A stretch of DNA of 10,158 bases from NCBI GenBank assembly GCA_036567205.1, contig DATCVA010000293.1, forward strand, positions 1 to 10,158. Reading direction: 5' to 3'. A model generated the notes under the pieces. The model made no database searches and was not told the DNA's origin. It worked only from the letters and a program-made list of their open reading frames with translations. The translations under genes were made by a program, and so were the position numbers. Shown here in pieces: positions 1 through 6,037 of this stretch (position 1 is its first letter; the number at the start of each line of letters is the position of its first letter). The DNA is from DATCVA01 sp036567205. GTDB lineage: Bacteria; Pseudomonadota; Gammaproteobacteria; Burkholderiales; Burkholderiaceae_B.

Positions 1-24
1 GTTCGAGTCCCGTCCGCTCCGCCA
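1..24 (+). tRNA. tRNA-Asp, 3' end only (5' part lies outside the window)
   Basis: The first bases give a T-arm (GTTCGAGTCC), then the acceptor 3' strand CCGCTCC, discriminator G and an encoded CCA. The acceptor strand would pair with GGAGCGG, and this 3' end is almost identical to E. coli tRNA-Asp (ending CCGTTCCGCCA). The G discriminator is also a known aspartate identity element. The anticodon is not in the window, so the isotype is inferred from the acceptor and T-arm only. An intrinsic terminator follows 8 bases later. Confidence 0.85.
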
Positions 25-32
25 AAGAATTC

Positions 33-65
33 AAAGGCTTACAGTGTTTTCATTGTAAGCCTTTT
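33..65 (+). terminator. Rho-independent terminator of the tRNA transcript
   Basis: An 11-bp perfect stem (AAAGGCTTACA at 33-43 with TGTAAGCCTTT at 54-64) encloses a 10-base loop and ends in a short T run (62-65). It lies just after the tRNA-Asp 3' end. The stem is flanked by A and T runs, so it could act in both directions. Confidence 0.85.
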
Positions 66-329
66 CCATTTCTGACGCGAATATCCTAACGGCGTCCTAA
101 AAATCATGCTGCCCTAATATATAAATCAGATCGCCGCTTCACGGTTTGGCTATTGACTTCACAGTCAGCAATATGCGCAGGTCTCACAAGGTGAGACCTC
201 GTCGTTTCACGCGATAACTCGATACCACGCCTATTATCCAACGATGACTTTTCCAAGCCTGGACTTCGATGGCGACCACTACGACCTTCCCTCTTCGTAG
301 CTGAAGAGAAATTGGCCACTTCCCAGGTG
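66..329. other. Stretch with no supported gene between the tRNA terminator and the transglutaminase-like gene
   Basis: The longest open frame here is 71 codons on the minus strand (319 down to 104). It starts with GTG, has no properly spaced ribosome binding site, and encodes a basic, Ser/Arg-rich sequence with no motif or hydrophobic core that I recognise. It begins 10 bases after the stop of the transglutaminase-like gene, so a small downstream gene is possible but not supported. The only clear structure is the palindrome at 179-199. Confidence 0.5.
179..199. repeat. Perfect 9-bp inverted repeat with 3-base centre
   Basis: AGGTCTCAC at 179-187 and GTGAGACCT at 191-199 are exact inverted copies around AAG. 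This could form a tight hairpin or be a binding site for a dimeric protein. On the minus strand it lies about 130 bases after the stop of the transglutaminase-like gene and has no T tract on either side, so it is not a standard intrinsic terminator. Its role is unknown. Confidence 0.55.
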
Positions 330-971
330 CTAACTACGCTTTGCCACGTGCATCAGTTCGTGAATTGCCTGCTCACGGAGCCCTAGCGCTTCGCGGGAGT
401 TCAGGCTCCGCAACCAATCACGCTTTACACGATCAGCGTCCTTGATTCTCCCTACGTGACGCCTTTCTTCAGGATCGCAGCAGAGAACGAAATCTTCTTT
501 ACCCGTCCATGATTCGGTCACCGGTAAGCCATAGATGCCGAGGCTGGAAGGGAACGTAATATCAATAATTTTGATACTGCCATTTAGCTCACATGTGAGG
601 TAATTGTGAACATCGTATATTTGTCTGCTCTCAGCTCGAGCACGGATCTCATCGGAATAGTAGGTCTTAGTAAGATCAAGCTGGTAGCAGGCTAGCCATA
701 ATTTGGGGGATAGACCCAGGGTATCGAGCAGCTCATAAGCAGCAAAATGCTTAGCGGAGCATGTTCCACGCCATTGAGTAATGCATTCTCGTGCGCCATT
801 GATATCGCCGACAGGGCGGCCATATGGCATGTCTCTCATAGCGAAAAGTAGTGCACGCAATGACAGCGTTCTACCTTCTTTTTCACATTTAGAAGAAAGT
901 TGCGCCAAAGAGGGTTTCCAGTAGGACGGAAGGGAGGCAAGCCGTCCGAGCAGTGATGATAAAGGGTCCAT
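330..971 (-). CDS. Transglutaminase-like (papain-fold) orphan protein of unknown function
   Basis: This 213-residue protein looks soluble: no signal peptide or membrane segment is visible. The central part carries WRGTCSAKH (Cys71), DVHNYL (His122) and IIDITFP (Asp137). The order and spacing of these Cys, His and Asp residues match the catalytic set of transglutaminase-like cysteine enzymes, whose members act as peptidases, amidases or protein cross-linkers; the GTCS-KH form is typical of the bacterial group. The N-terminal 60 residues and the charged C-terminal 45 residues match nothing I know. The ATG start has GAGG 10 bases upstream. It stands alone on the minus strand, with no partner gene visible, beside a tRNA-Asp end. 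The fold assignment is an inference from motifs; substrate and role are unknown. Confidence 0.75.
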   Translation of the reverse strand: MDPLSSLLGRLASLPSYWKPSLAQLSSKCEKEGRTLSLRALLFAMRDMPYGRPVGDINGARECITQWRGTCSAKHFAAYELLDTLGLSPKLWLACYQLDLTKTYYSDEIRARAESRQIYDVHNYLTCELNGSIKIIDITFPSSLGIYGLPVTESWTGKEDFVLCCDPEERRHVGRIKDADRVKRDWLRSLNSREALGLREQAIHELMHVAKRS

Positions 972-1180
972 GTGAGTATCGCCTCAACGTAAAAACTACA
1001 AATCAAGAGTCCTAGCGCTTTTTCCGATTTTTTGTTGCGGTGTAGAAGCTGAAATTTAGCAAGTATTAAAGTTTGCCATCACATGGGCAAGAAATTGCAA
1101 AAGAAATGAAAGCAGTCCCTGACAACATCTTAGATTATAAGTTTTTGTTACCTATAAACCTGGACGTCATCGCCGGGGCT

Positions 1181-1203
1181 CGGGTCTGGTCCGCCAGCAC
1201 CCG
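1181..1203. repeat. GC-rich stem-loop in the spacer downstream of the receptor gene
   Basis: CGGGT plus CTGG (1181-1189) pairs with CCAG (1194-1197) and ACCCG (1199-1203) around a TCCG loop, with one bulged C. That gives nine base pairs, eight of them strong or nearly so. No T tract follows on either strand. It may help end or protect the 3' end of receptor mRNA, or it may be a remnant of another element. Confidence 0.4.
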
Positions 1204-1242
1204 CCAGATCTGGAAAAGCACCCCTGATCACATTAAAGTCAC

Positions 1243-1276
1243 ATTGCTGCCAATTGGTATCGATTTTGGCAGCAAT
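1243..1276 (-). terminator. Stem-loop after the TonB receptor stop codon, possible terminator
   Basis: ATTGCTGCCAA (1243-1253) and TTGGCAGCAAT (1266-1276) are exact inverted copies of 11 bases around a 12-base loop. The structure starts 19 bases after the receptor stop codon on the minus strand, the usual place for a terminator. The sequence that follows on that strand is not T-rich, so it is either a weak intrinsic terminator or an mRNA 3'-end stabiliser used with Rho-dependent termination. Confidence 0.55.
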
Positions 1277-1294
1277 GTCCTGGCTATGCGACCA

Positions 1295-3544
1295 TTACTC
1301 GTATCGATAAGTTGCCGTTAGCATGTACGAGCGGCCTGGGCCGACGTTTGCGAAGAGTCCGACGTGGGATGCGTCGTACAGTTCGTTATTGGACAGGTTA
1401 TTGGCATTCAACTGTAGCGAAAAATTCTTGTTGAAATCATAACGAGCCATCGCGTCATAGCGCCAGTACGACGGCAATTCCAGTGTATTGTCGTCATCCA
1501 CAAAGCGGCTGCCAAGGTAAGTTGCGCCGCCCCCTATCGTTAGCTGCGGCAGCACTTTATAAGTGGTCCACAGGCTTGCACTTTGCTTGGCAATGAATTT
1601 CATCTGGTTGCCATCATATACATTGGCGCCGCTTTGATACTCTTTGATTTTGGGATCCAGGTATGAATATCCCGCCCACATATGCCATTTGGACGTAATC
1701 GCCCCTGACGCGCCAAGCTCCAGCCCTCGCACCCGATTGCTGCCGCTCAAGGACACATCCCCGGTCAATGGATCAGTGGAACGCGCATCCGTTTTATCTG
1801 TCTGGAAAATAGCCCCGGTCAGAGACAAGCGATCGTTGAGCACATCCCATTTTGTGCCAAGCTCCCAGCTACGACTTTTCTCTGGACTCAAATCGTTAAT
1901 TGCGGCACCGCTTGCAGGGCCGTCCGAACCACCGGCCTGACCAATATTTTCGCCGGAAGGGTTCGACGACGTAGCATAGGATACATAAATGCTGCCATTT
2001 GGCGCCGGCTTATAAACAAGCCCGAGTTGATAATTCCAAAAACTGTCGGAACGAGAATCTGACGTGTTGGCCACGCGGAAATTATCGTGGCGCAAACCAA
2101 GGTTGGCCGACCATTTTTCCGAAAAATCGATCGTATCGAAAATGTAGGCCGAACGGGTCTTGATATCGCCGACTTTTGTTTTTGGACCGTAGGCCAAGTT
2201 GTACGAGTAACTCTGCCCCGGGTCCGGATTATAAAGAGAGTCCGTATTGGAGCCAGGTGTACCGTTTATAGACTTGGTGTAAAGATCTTCCTTTCCGAAC
2301 TCCAGCCCCACGGCAATATTGTGCTTAAGTGTGCCGGTAGTAAATTCGCCGAATAGATCGGTTTGGTTCACCAAAGTTTCGCTGCTTCGCCAATTTTGGC
2401 GACTTGTCCGGGTAAATTGAACGTCGGCCCCTTCGGTAAAGCAAGACGCGGCACGCGATCTGACAGTGGTGGCGCAATTATCGAATGTTGGCCGCGTCAT
2501 CAGATAATGGTTCAAAGACTTTCCGTAGCGGGTAACGTTACGCACTGTGAACGTGTCATTCAGGTCGTGCTCGAGCTGGGCCGTCGCCGTATCGAAAACG
2601 TTCTTGCGAAAGTCGACTTTATGCCGGCCATAAAAGTTATCGCGATCGACATCTGGCGGAGTCGTTCGGCTTGGCCTGGACTGGTTCCTGAAGGGGATAC
2701 CCAGGTCAGGCATGTCGTTATTTTCGATGTGCGAATAACTGAGAGTGACACGAGTAGGTGTCCCCAAACCAAACGCCAGCGATGGCGCGATCCCCCAGCG
2801 ATCTATCTCGACCCCATCACGCCCGGGCACATCACCACCCATTTTCATTAAGTTCAGCCGGAATGCCGCTGTCTCGGTGAAGGCAACGTTACCGTCACCC
2901 GTGGTACGCCATTGTCCGTCAGTGCCAAAACCGCCGCTTCCTTCGAAGAAATCCTGAAGTTTTGGCGCCTTTGTGACGAGATTGATGCTGCCACCCGTGC
3001 TTCCCCGGCCGGAATATACAGAACTTGGGCCTTTCAGAACCTCGACAGACTCCAGATTGAATGTCTCGTGCGAACCACGCGCATAATCACGCACCCCGTC
3101 AATAAATATATCGGTGCTTGCTTCGTAGCCGCGTATAAACGGACGATCGCCAACAGGCGTTCCACCCTCGCCCGAGCCAAACGTTATGCCTGGAGTGGTG
3201 CGCAATACGTCTTGCAACGATGTGGCGCCGCGGTCCTTGATCAACTCTTCTGTTACCACAATTACCGAGCGCGGCGTATCAAGCAATGGTGCGGTCATTT
3301 TAGGGCTTGCAGCCTTGGTGGGCGCCTGATAGGTTTCGGCCTGTCCTTGAACCGTGACAGGGCTAAGCTGCACAGGCGCCGGACTTTCTGCCGCCTGGCC
3401 ATATGCAGAGACGGGACTAATGGCCAAAGCACCTGTAACGATCGCGCTGGAAAGCATGGATCGTTTGAATGACAGGGCAAAGCTTTCTGTTGAAAAAAGG
3501 CTGGCGACGGGGCTATATTCGCAAGCCGCTATTTTTTCGATCAT
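1295..3544 (-). CDS. TonB-dependent catecholate-type siderophore receptor, BfrD/Fiu-like
   Basis: This 749-residue outer-membrane protein imports a ferric siderophore using TonB-ExbBD energy. A long N-region (about 29 residues) precedes a hydrophobic signal core (about 30-48) ending near SAYGQA. A TonB-box-like SPVTVQG follows at 61-67, then a plug domain at roughly 85-195 with LLDTPRSVIVV, RGYEAS-DIFIDGVRD, SVEVLKGPSS and GGSINLVTK, and then a long beta-barrel. The plug resembles Bordetella BfrD and E. coli Fiu, which use catecholate ligands; the ligand here is inferred from that. Two cysteines, 13 codons apart in an extracellular barrel loop (NCATTV...ASCF), may form a disulfide. The last residue is Glu, not the usual terminal Phe/Trp. 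The ATG at 3544 has AAGGA 7 bases upstream; an inner Met at residue 30 lacks one. It is divergent from a two-component system that probably controls it. Confidence 0.93.
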   Translation of the reverse strand: MIEKIAACEYSPVASLFSTESFALSFKRSMLSSAIVTGALAISPVSAYGQAAESPAPVQLSPVTVQGQAETYQAPTKAASPKMTAPLLDTPRSVIVVTEELIKDRGATSLQDVLRTTPGITFGSGEGGTPVGDRPFIRGYEASTDIFIDGVRDYARGSHETFNLESVEVLKGPSSVYSGRGSTGGSINLVTKAPKLQDFFEGSGGFGTDGQWRTTGDGNVAFTETAAFRLNLMKMGGDVPGRDGVEIDRWGIAPSLAFGLGTPTRVTLSYSHIENNDMPDLGIPFRNQSRPSRTTPPDVDRDNFYGRHKVDFRKNVFDTATAQLEHDLNDTFTVRNVTRYGKSLNHYLMTRPTFDNCATTVRSRAASCFTEGADVQFTRTSRQNWRSSETLVNQTDLFGEFTTGTLKHNIAVGLEFGKEDLYTKSINGTPGSNTDSLYNPDPGQSYSYNLAYGPKTKVGDIKTRSAYIFDTIDFSEKWSANLGLRHDNFRVANTSDSRSDSFWNYQLGLVYKPAPNGSIYVSYATSSNPSGENIGQAGGSDGPASGAAINDLSPEKSRSWELGTKWDVLNDRLSLTGAIFQTDKTDARSTDPLTGDVSLSGSNRVRGLELGASGAITSKWHMWAGYSYLDPKIKEYQSGANVYDGNQMKFIAKQSASLWTTYKVLPQLTIGGGATYLGSRFVDDDNTLELPSYWRYDAMARYDFNKNFSLQLNANNLSNNELYDASHVGLFANVGPGRSYMLTATYRYE

Positions 3545-3572
3545 CGGAAAATCCTTAACGTTGAAACTAGAG

Positions 3573-3619
3573 AAGCTCTGAACAAGTCGCGCAGTAAGCA
3601 GGCGCTTCAGAGCTTTTTT
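3573..3619. promoter_or_regulatory. Stem-loop in the receptor 5' leader, with T tract on the plus strand
   Basis: AAGCTCTGAA (3573-3582) and TTCAGAGCTT (3606-3615) are exact inverted copies of 10 bases around a 23-base loop. On the plus strand the stem is followed by a six-T run (3614-3619), which gives it the form of an intrinsic terminator that would stop antisense transcription coming from the receptor gene. On the minus strand it lies about 30 bases upstream of the receptor start codon, so it could instead be a regulatory leader structure. The sequence does not decide between the two. Confidence 0.6.
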
Positions 3620-3694
3620 AAGTAAAAACAGGCTGGTTAATATCAGGGCACGCGTCTCAAATAAGTTAGAATACGAACCATGAATAAGATTGAT

Positions 3695-3706
3695 TTGTAT
3701 TTACAA
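3695..3706. promoter_or_regulatory. Perfect 12-bp palindrome-like site TTGTA-TT-TACAA, candidate operator
   Basis: TTGTA and TACAA are exact inverted copies around TT. It lies near the middle of the divergent region, about 150 bases from the receptor start and 175 from the regulator start. That position suits a shared operator. OmpR-family regulators more often bind direct repeats, so binding by the neighbouring regulator is only a guess; another dimeric regulator is possible. Confidence 0.35.
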
Positions 3707-3881
3707 GTTTATCGAGGGGTGTGTTGAATTTTTGTCAAATCTCGGATCACATTGAAATCAGAAACGATTCCAGCAAAATAATGTTGCAAATCCGCCAAAC
3801 CGCTGGTGTTTCATATACCCAAACGCTAGCTGCCGGCTCGGCGTTCTGTTTACTTTTTATTTGCTCTTTACTTAGGTATGT

Positions 3882-4601
3882 ATGCAAAGCACCTGCCATA
3901 TTCAGGCACGCCAGTCGGTTCTGATCGTCGAGGACGACCCCGCCCTGGCCGAGAATCTTTTTAGTATTCTGGAGGCCGAAGGCTTTGCACCGGACGCCGC
4001 TCATGACGCCCGATCGGCGATCTACCGGCTCGAGCACGATCACTTTGATGTATTAATACTGGATATCGGCCTTCCCGGAATGGACGGCTATCAAGTACTT
4101 ACGCACATCCGGGATGTGCTGGGCCTGGCAATTCCGGTTCTTATTCTTACTGCGCGAAATAGCATTGAAGACAAAATTACGGGGTTTTCACGCGGCGCCG
4201 ACGACTATTTGACTAAACCATTCGCACTTGTTGAAGTCGTTATGCGGCTTCAGGCGCTTTTGCGCCGAGGTATTCGTCCGGCAAAACCTGCAACAACGCT
4301 GCGTTGCGGGAAACTCGAATACGATGTGCCCATGCGGAAAGTCACGATTCAAGGCCTTGCACCTAAACTTACGCGCAAATGCCTGCAAATCCTTGAGATC
4401 CTGATGCGCAATCCTGACGTCGTCATCTCCAGAACCGTACTGGAAGACCACTTGTGGCAGGGCGAGCCGCCTTCATCGGATGCGCTTCGAAGCCAAATCC
4501 ATTTGCTAAGGAAGGCGCTGGGAGAACTAGGCTTCGACGGTATTGAAACCGTGCATGGGCTAGGGTGGAAAATTAACAATGCAGCCGAACCTTCCCCATG
4601 A
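3882..4601 (+). CDS. OmpR/PhoB-family response regulator, probable PfeR/PirR-like activator of the divergent receptor
   Basis: This 239-residue cytoplasmic DNA-binding protein has an N-terminal receiver domain (about 12-125) with acidic residues Glu17-Asp18-Asp19, phospho-acceptor Asp61 in ILDIGLPGMDGY, Thr90 in LILTAR and Lys112 in LTKPF. A winged-helix effector domain follows (about 135-232), with LTRKCLQILEILMRNP, an SDALRSQIHLLRKAL recognition-helix region and the closing IETVHGLGWKI. All residues needed for phosphorylation are kept. The ATG at 3882 has a short AGG 5 bases upstream; the VLIVEDDP strand starts at residue 13, as usual. The stop codon overlaps the kinase start (ATGA), so the two are co-translated. 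By analogy with PfeRS and PirRS it should activate the divergent siderophore receptor. Alternative targets cannot be excluded. Confidence 0.92.
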   Translation: MQSTCHIQARQSVLIVEDDPALAENLFSILEAEGFAPDAAHDARSAIYRLEHDHFDVLILDIGLPGMDGYQVLTHIRDVLGLAIPVLILTARNSIEDKITGFSRGADDYLTKPFALVEVVMRLQALLRRGIRPAKPATTLRCGKLEYDVPMRKVTIQGLAPKLTRKCLQILEILMRNPDVVISRTVLEDHLWQGEPPSSDALRSQIHLLRKALGELGFDGIETVHGLGWKINNAAEPSP

Positions 4602-5950
4602 AGTTCAGAACCCCCATCGCACAAAGAGTTGTATGGGCCCTGACAAGCCTGGTAATGCTTGCAATTATCTTGATGGCGAGCCTTGTGTTTTATGTCCACA
4701 AAAAAATGGAGGATAACCTAATTAACGGACTCGTTGCGTCCGAGTCCAAACACCTGGATTCACGCTTGAACCGCTTGAAAAACAAATGGCAAGAGCCTTT
4801 TGAATACGAAGTCAGCCCCGTTATGTTTGCATGGGGCGAACATCCTTCAAACCCCGCCCCAAACATGCCCGCGGCGCTTCGCACCCTGGATAAAGGCATT
4901 CACACCATTCAAACGGGCGCGGGCACATGGCACGTAATGGTTTCTGATTCCCTGGACGGAAAACTTTACGTGCGGTACGATGCTGCGGCCCACGAGGAAC
5001 TTACTCGAAATTTCAGTCTGGTGCTGCTGCTTATTGCGCTATTTTTTCTGGCTGCCTCATATATAACGGGAATTCGGGTCGCTAAATGGGTGGTATTGCC
5101 GCTTCAGACCCTTACCGAGCGTTTGACGCACTGGGCTCCGGGCTCGCCTAGTGTCCCGGTTCCCCACGCTCACGAAGCAGGCCGCCTTCTGGAAGCCTTT
5201 AACCGCGTTCAGGATCAAGTTGATGACTCCATTGCCCGCGAGCGCGAGTTCGCAGCCAATCTGCATCATGAAATACGCACGCCACTTTCCAGGATACGCA
5301 GCGATAGTGAATTGATGTTGCTGCTATCGACACTGGGGCAAGACGAGTTAAAACGGCTGAGGCGAATAATACGTTCGGTCGATGATATTACCGGCTCACT
5401 GGAAAGCACCTATAACATCGCGCTGGCTGAAAAAGGCCCGATGGAAACCGTATCGTTATTCGATTGCGTCAATGATGCTTTCAGCCGGTTGGAAATCGAG
5501 GCGGACAATGCCCGTCTGGAACTTATGAATAATACCGACAACGACCACAACGTATTACTGAACAGGTATGCCCTGCTGACGGTAATCCGGAATTTGATTC
5601 GCAATGCCATCAGCCACGCCGCCCCCGCCACGCTGGACGTCAGGTCCATCCATGGCGGGCTGGCTTTTATTGACTCAGGCCCAGGCATCGCTGCAGCGGA
5701 ACTACCTTGCATATTCGACCGCTACTACAGCAGCCGTTTAATCGATCAGACCTATCAAAACGCCTCTGGCTCCAGCGACAACAAAGGAAAAGTCGGGTTG
5801 GGACTTGCTATTGCGCAAAGAGTTTGCGCAACGCACGGCTGGGATATTACAGTCAAATCCCCGCTGGACCGCTGCGGAGGAACTGCTTTTTACTTAACGT
5901 TTTTAGAGCATAAAACGGCGACAGCGCACGAACACCATAAGCAGTCCTGA
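4598..5950 (+). CDS. Membrane sensor histidine kinase, partner of the preceding response regulator (PfeS/PirS-like)
   Basis: This 450-residue inner-membrane kinase has TM1 at about 12-33, a periplasmic sensor of about 105 residues with no recognised fold, TM2 at about 139-158, and a HAMP-like linker (about 160-212, with the V-LPLQTL signature). The HisKA H-box FAANLHHEIRTPL carries His224 followed by Glu225. The ATP-binding domain shows the N-box NLIRNAISHA (Asn336), G1 motif DSGPGI (359-364), F-box IFDRYY and G2 motif GKVGLGLAI. Every catalytic box is intact. The ATG overlaps the regulator stop by 4 bases and has no ribosome binding site of its own, which implies translational coupling. A periplasmic sensor of this size fits kinases that sense a ferric siderophore or another small periplasmic signal. 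The ligand is inferred only from the divergent receptor gene. Confidence 0.92.
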   Translation: MKFRTPIAQRVVWALTSLVMLAIILMASLVFYVHKKMEDNLINGLVASESKHLDSRLNRLKNKWQEPFEYEVSPVMFAWGEHPSNPAPNMPAALRTLDKGIHTIQTGAGTWHVMVSDSLDGKLYVRYDAAAHEELTRNFSLVLLLIALFFLAASYITGIRVAKWVVLPLQTLTERLTHWAPGSPSVPVPHAHEAGRLLEAFNRVQDQVDDSIAREREFAANLHHEIRTPLSRIRSDSELMLLLSTLGQDELKRLRRIIRSVDDITGSLESTYNIALAEKGPMETVSLFDCVNDAFSRLEIEADNARLELMNNTDNDHNVLLNRYALLTVIRNLIRNAISHAAPATLDVRSIHGGLAFIDSGPGIAAAELPCIFDRYYSSRLIDQTYQNASGSSDNKGKVGLGLAIAQRVCATHGWDITVKSPLDRCGGTAFYLTFLEHKTATAHEHHKQS

Positions 5951-5982
5951 ACTTCAATCGCCGTACTCCACGCAATACTCCA

Positions 5983-5998
5983 TTAAGCGTTAAGCTTA
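5983..5998. repeat. Tandem TTAAGC-G-TTAAGC followed by inverted GCTTA
   Basis: TTAAGC occurs at 5983-5988 and again at 5990-5995, a 7-base phase. TAAGC (5984-5988) is also inverted as GCTTA (5994-5998), which makes a 5-bp stem with a 5-base loop. It sits in the 87-base gap between the kinase stop and the next start. It may be part of the promoter region of the next gene or a weak 3'-end structure of the kinase mRNA; no T tract follows. Confidence 0.3.
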
Positions 5999-6037
5999 TA
6001 CAACCATAGTCAATGGGGCCGCCTACCAGGTACTGTC

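Larger units (their letters stand above)
972..1294. other. Intergenic spacer between receptor gene 3' end and transglutaminase-like gene
   Basis: I see no convincing gene in this 323-base stretch. One plus-strand frame (from 1073) starts with TTG, lacks a ribosome binding site and runs into the antisense strand of the receptor gene, so I do not call it. The part from 972 to about 1160 is AT-rich and should hold the promoter of the minus-strand gene at 330-971, though no clear -35/-10 pair stands out. The part from 1160 to 1280 holds two stem-loops (1181-1203, 1243-1276) and a perfect 10-bp palindrome, CCAGATCTGG, at 1204-1213. Confidence 0.6.
3545..3881. promoter_or_regulatory. Divergent regulatory region between receptor and two-component genes
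   Basis: These 337 AT-rich bases must hold the promoters of both the minus-strand receptor and the plus-strand regulator-kinase pair. Visible elements are the receptor ribosome binding site (AAGGA, complement of 3552-3556), a leader stem-loop at 3573-3619 and a palindrome at 3695-3706. A possible plus-strand promoter is TTGAAA (3753-3758) with AATAAT (3778-3783), though its 19-base spacer is long. I looked for a 19-bp Fur box and found only partial AT-rich matches, so I do not call one. A plus-strand frame starting GTG at 3721 encodes one hydrophobic segment but overlaps the regulator start and is not called. Confidence 0.6.

Noticed and set aside
104..319. Minus-strand 71-codon frame just downstream of the transglutaminase-like gene
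   Set aside because: It has a GTG start with no suitably spaced ribosome binding site, a basic low-complexity product and no recognised motif.
1073..1321. Plus-strand 82-codon frame in the receptor 3' spacer
   Set aside because: It has a TTG start and no ribosome binding site, runs across two stem-loops and ends inside the antisense strand of the receptor gene.
3660..3710. Fur box in the divergent region
   Set aside because: The best alignment to the 19-bp consensus matches only about half the positions, which AT-rich sequence gives by chance.
3721..3924. Possible small membrane peptide gene ahead of the response regulator
   Set aside because: The GTG start directly abuts a purine run and so is poorly spaced, the frame overlaps the regulator start by more than 40 bases, and the product resembles nothing known.
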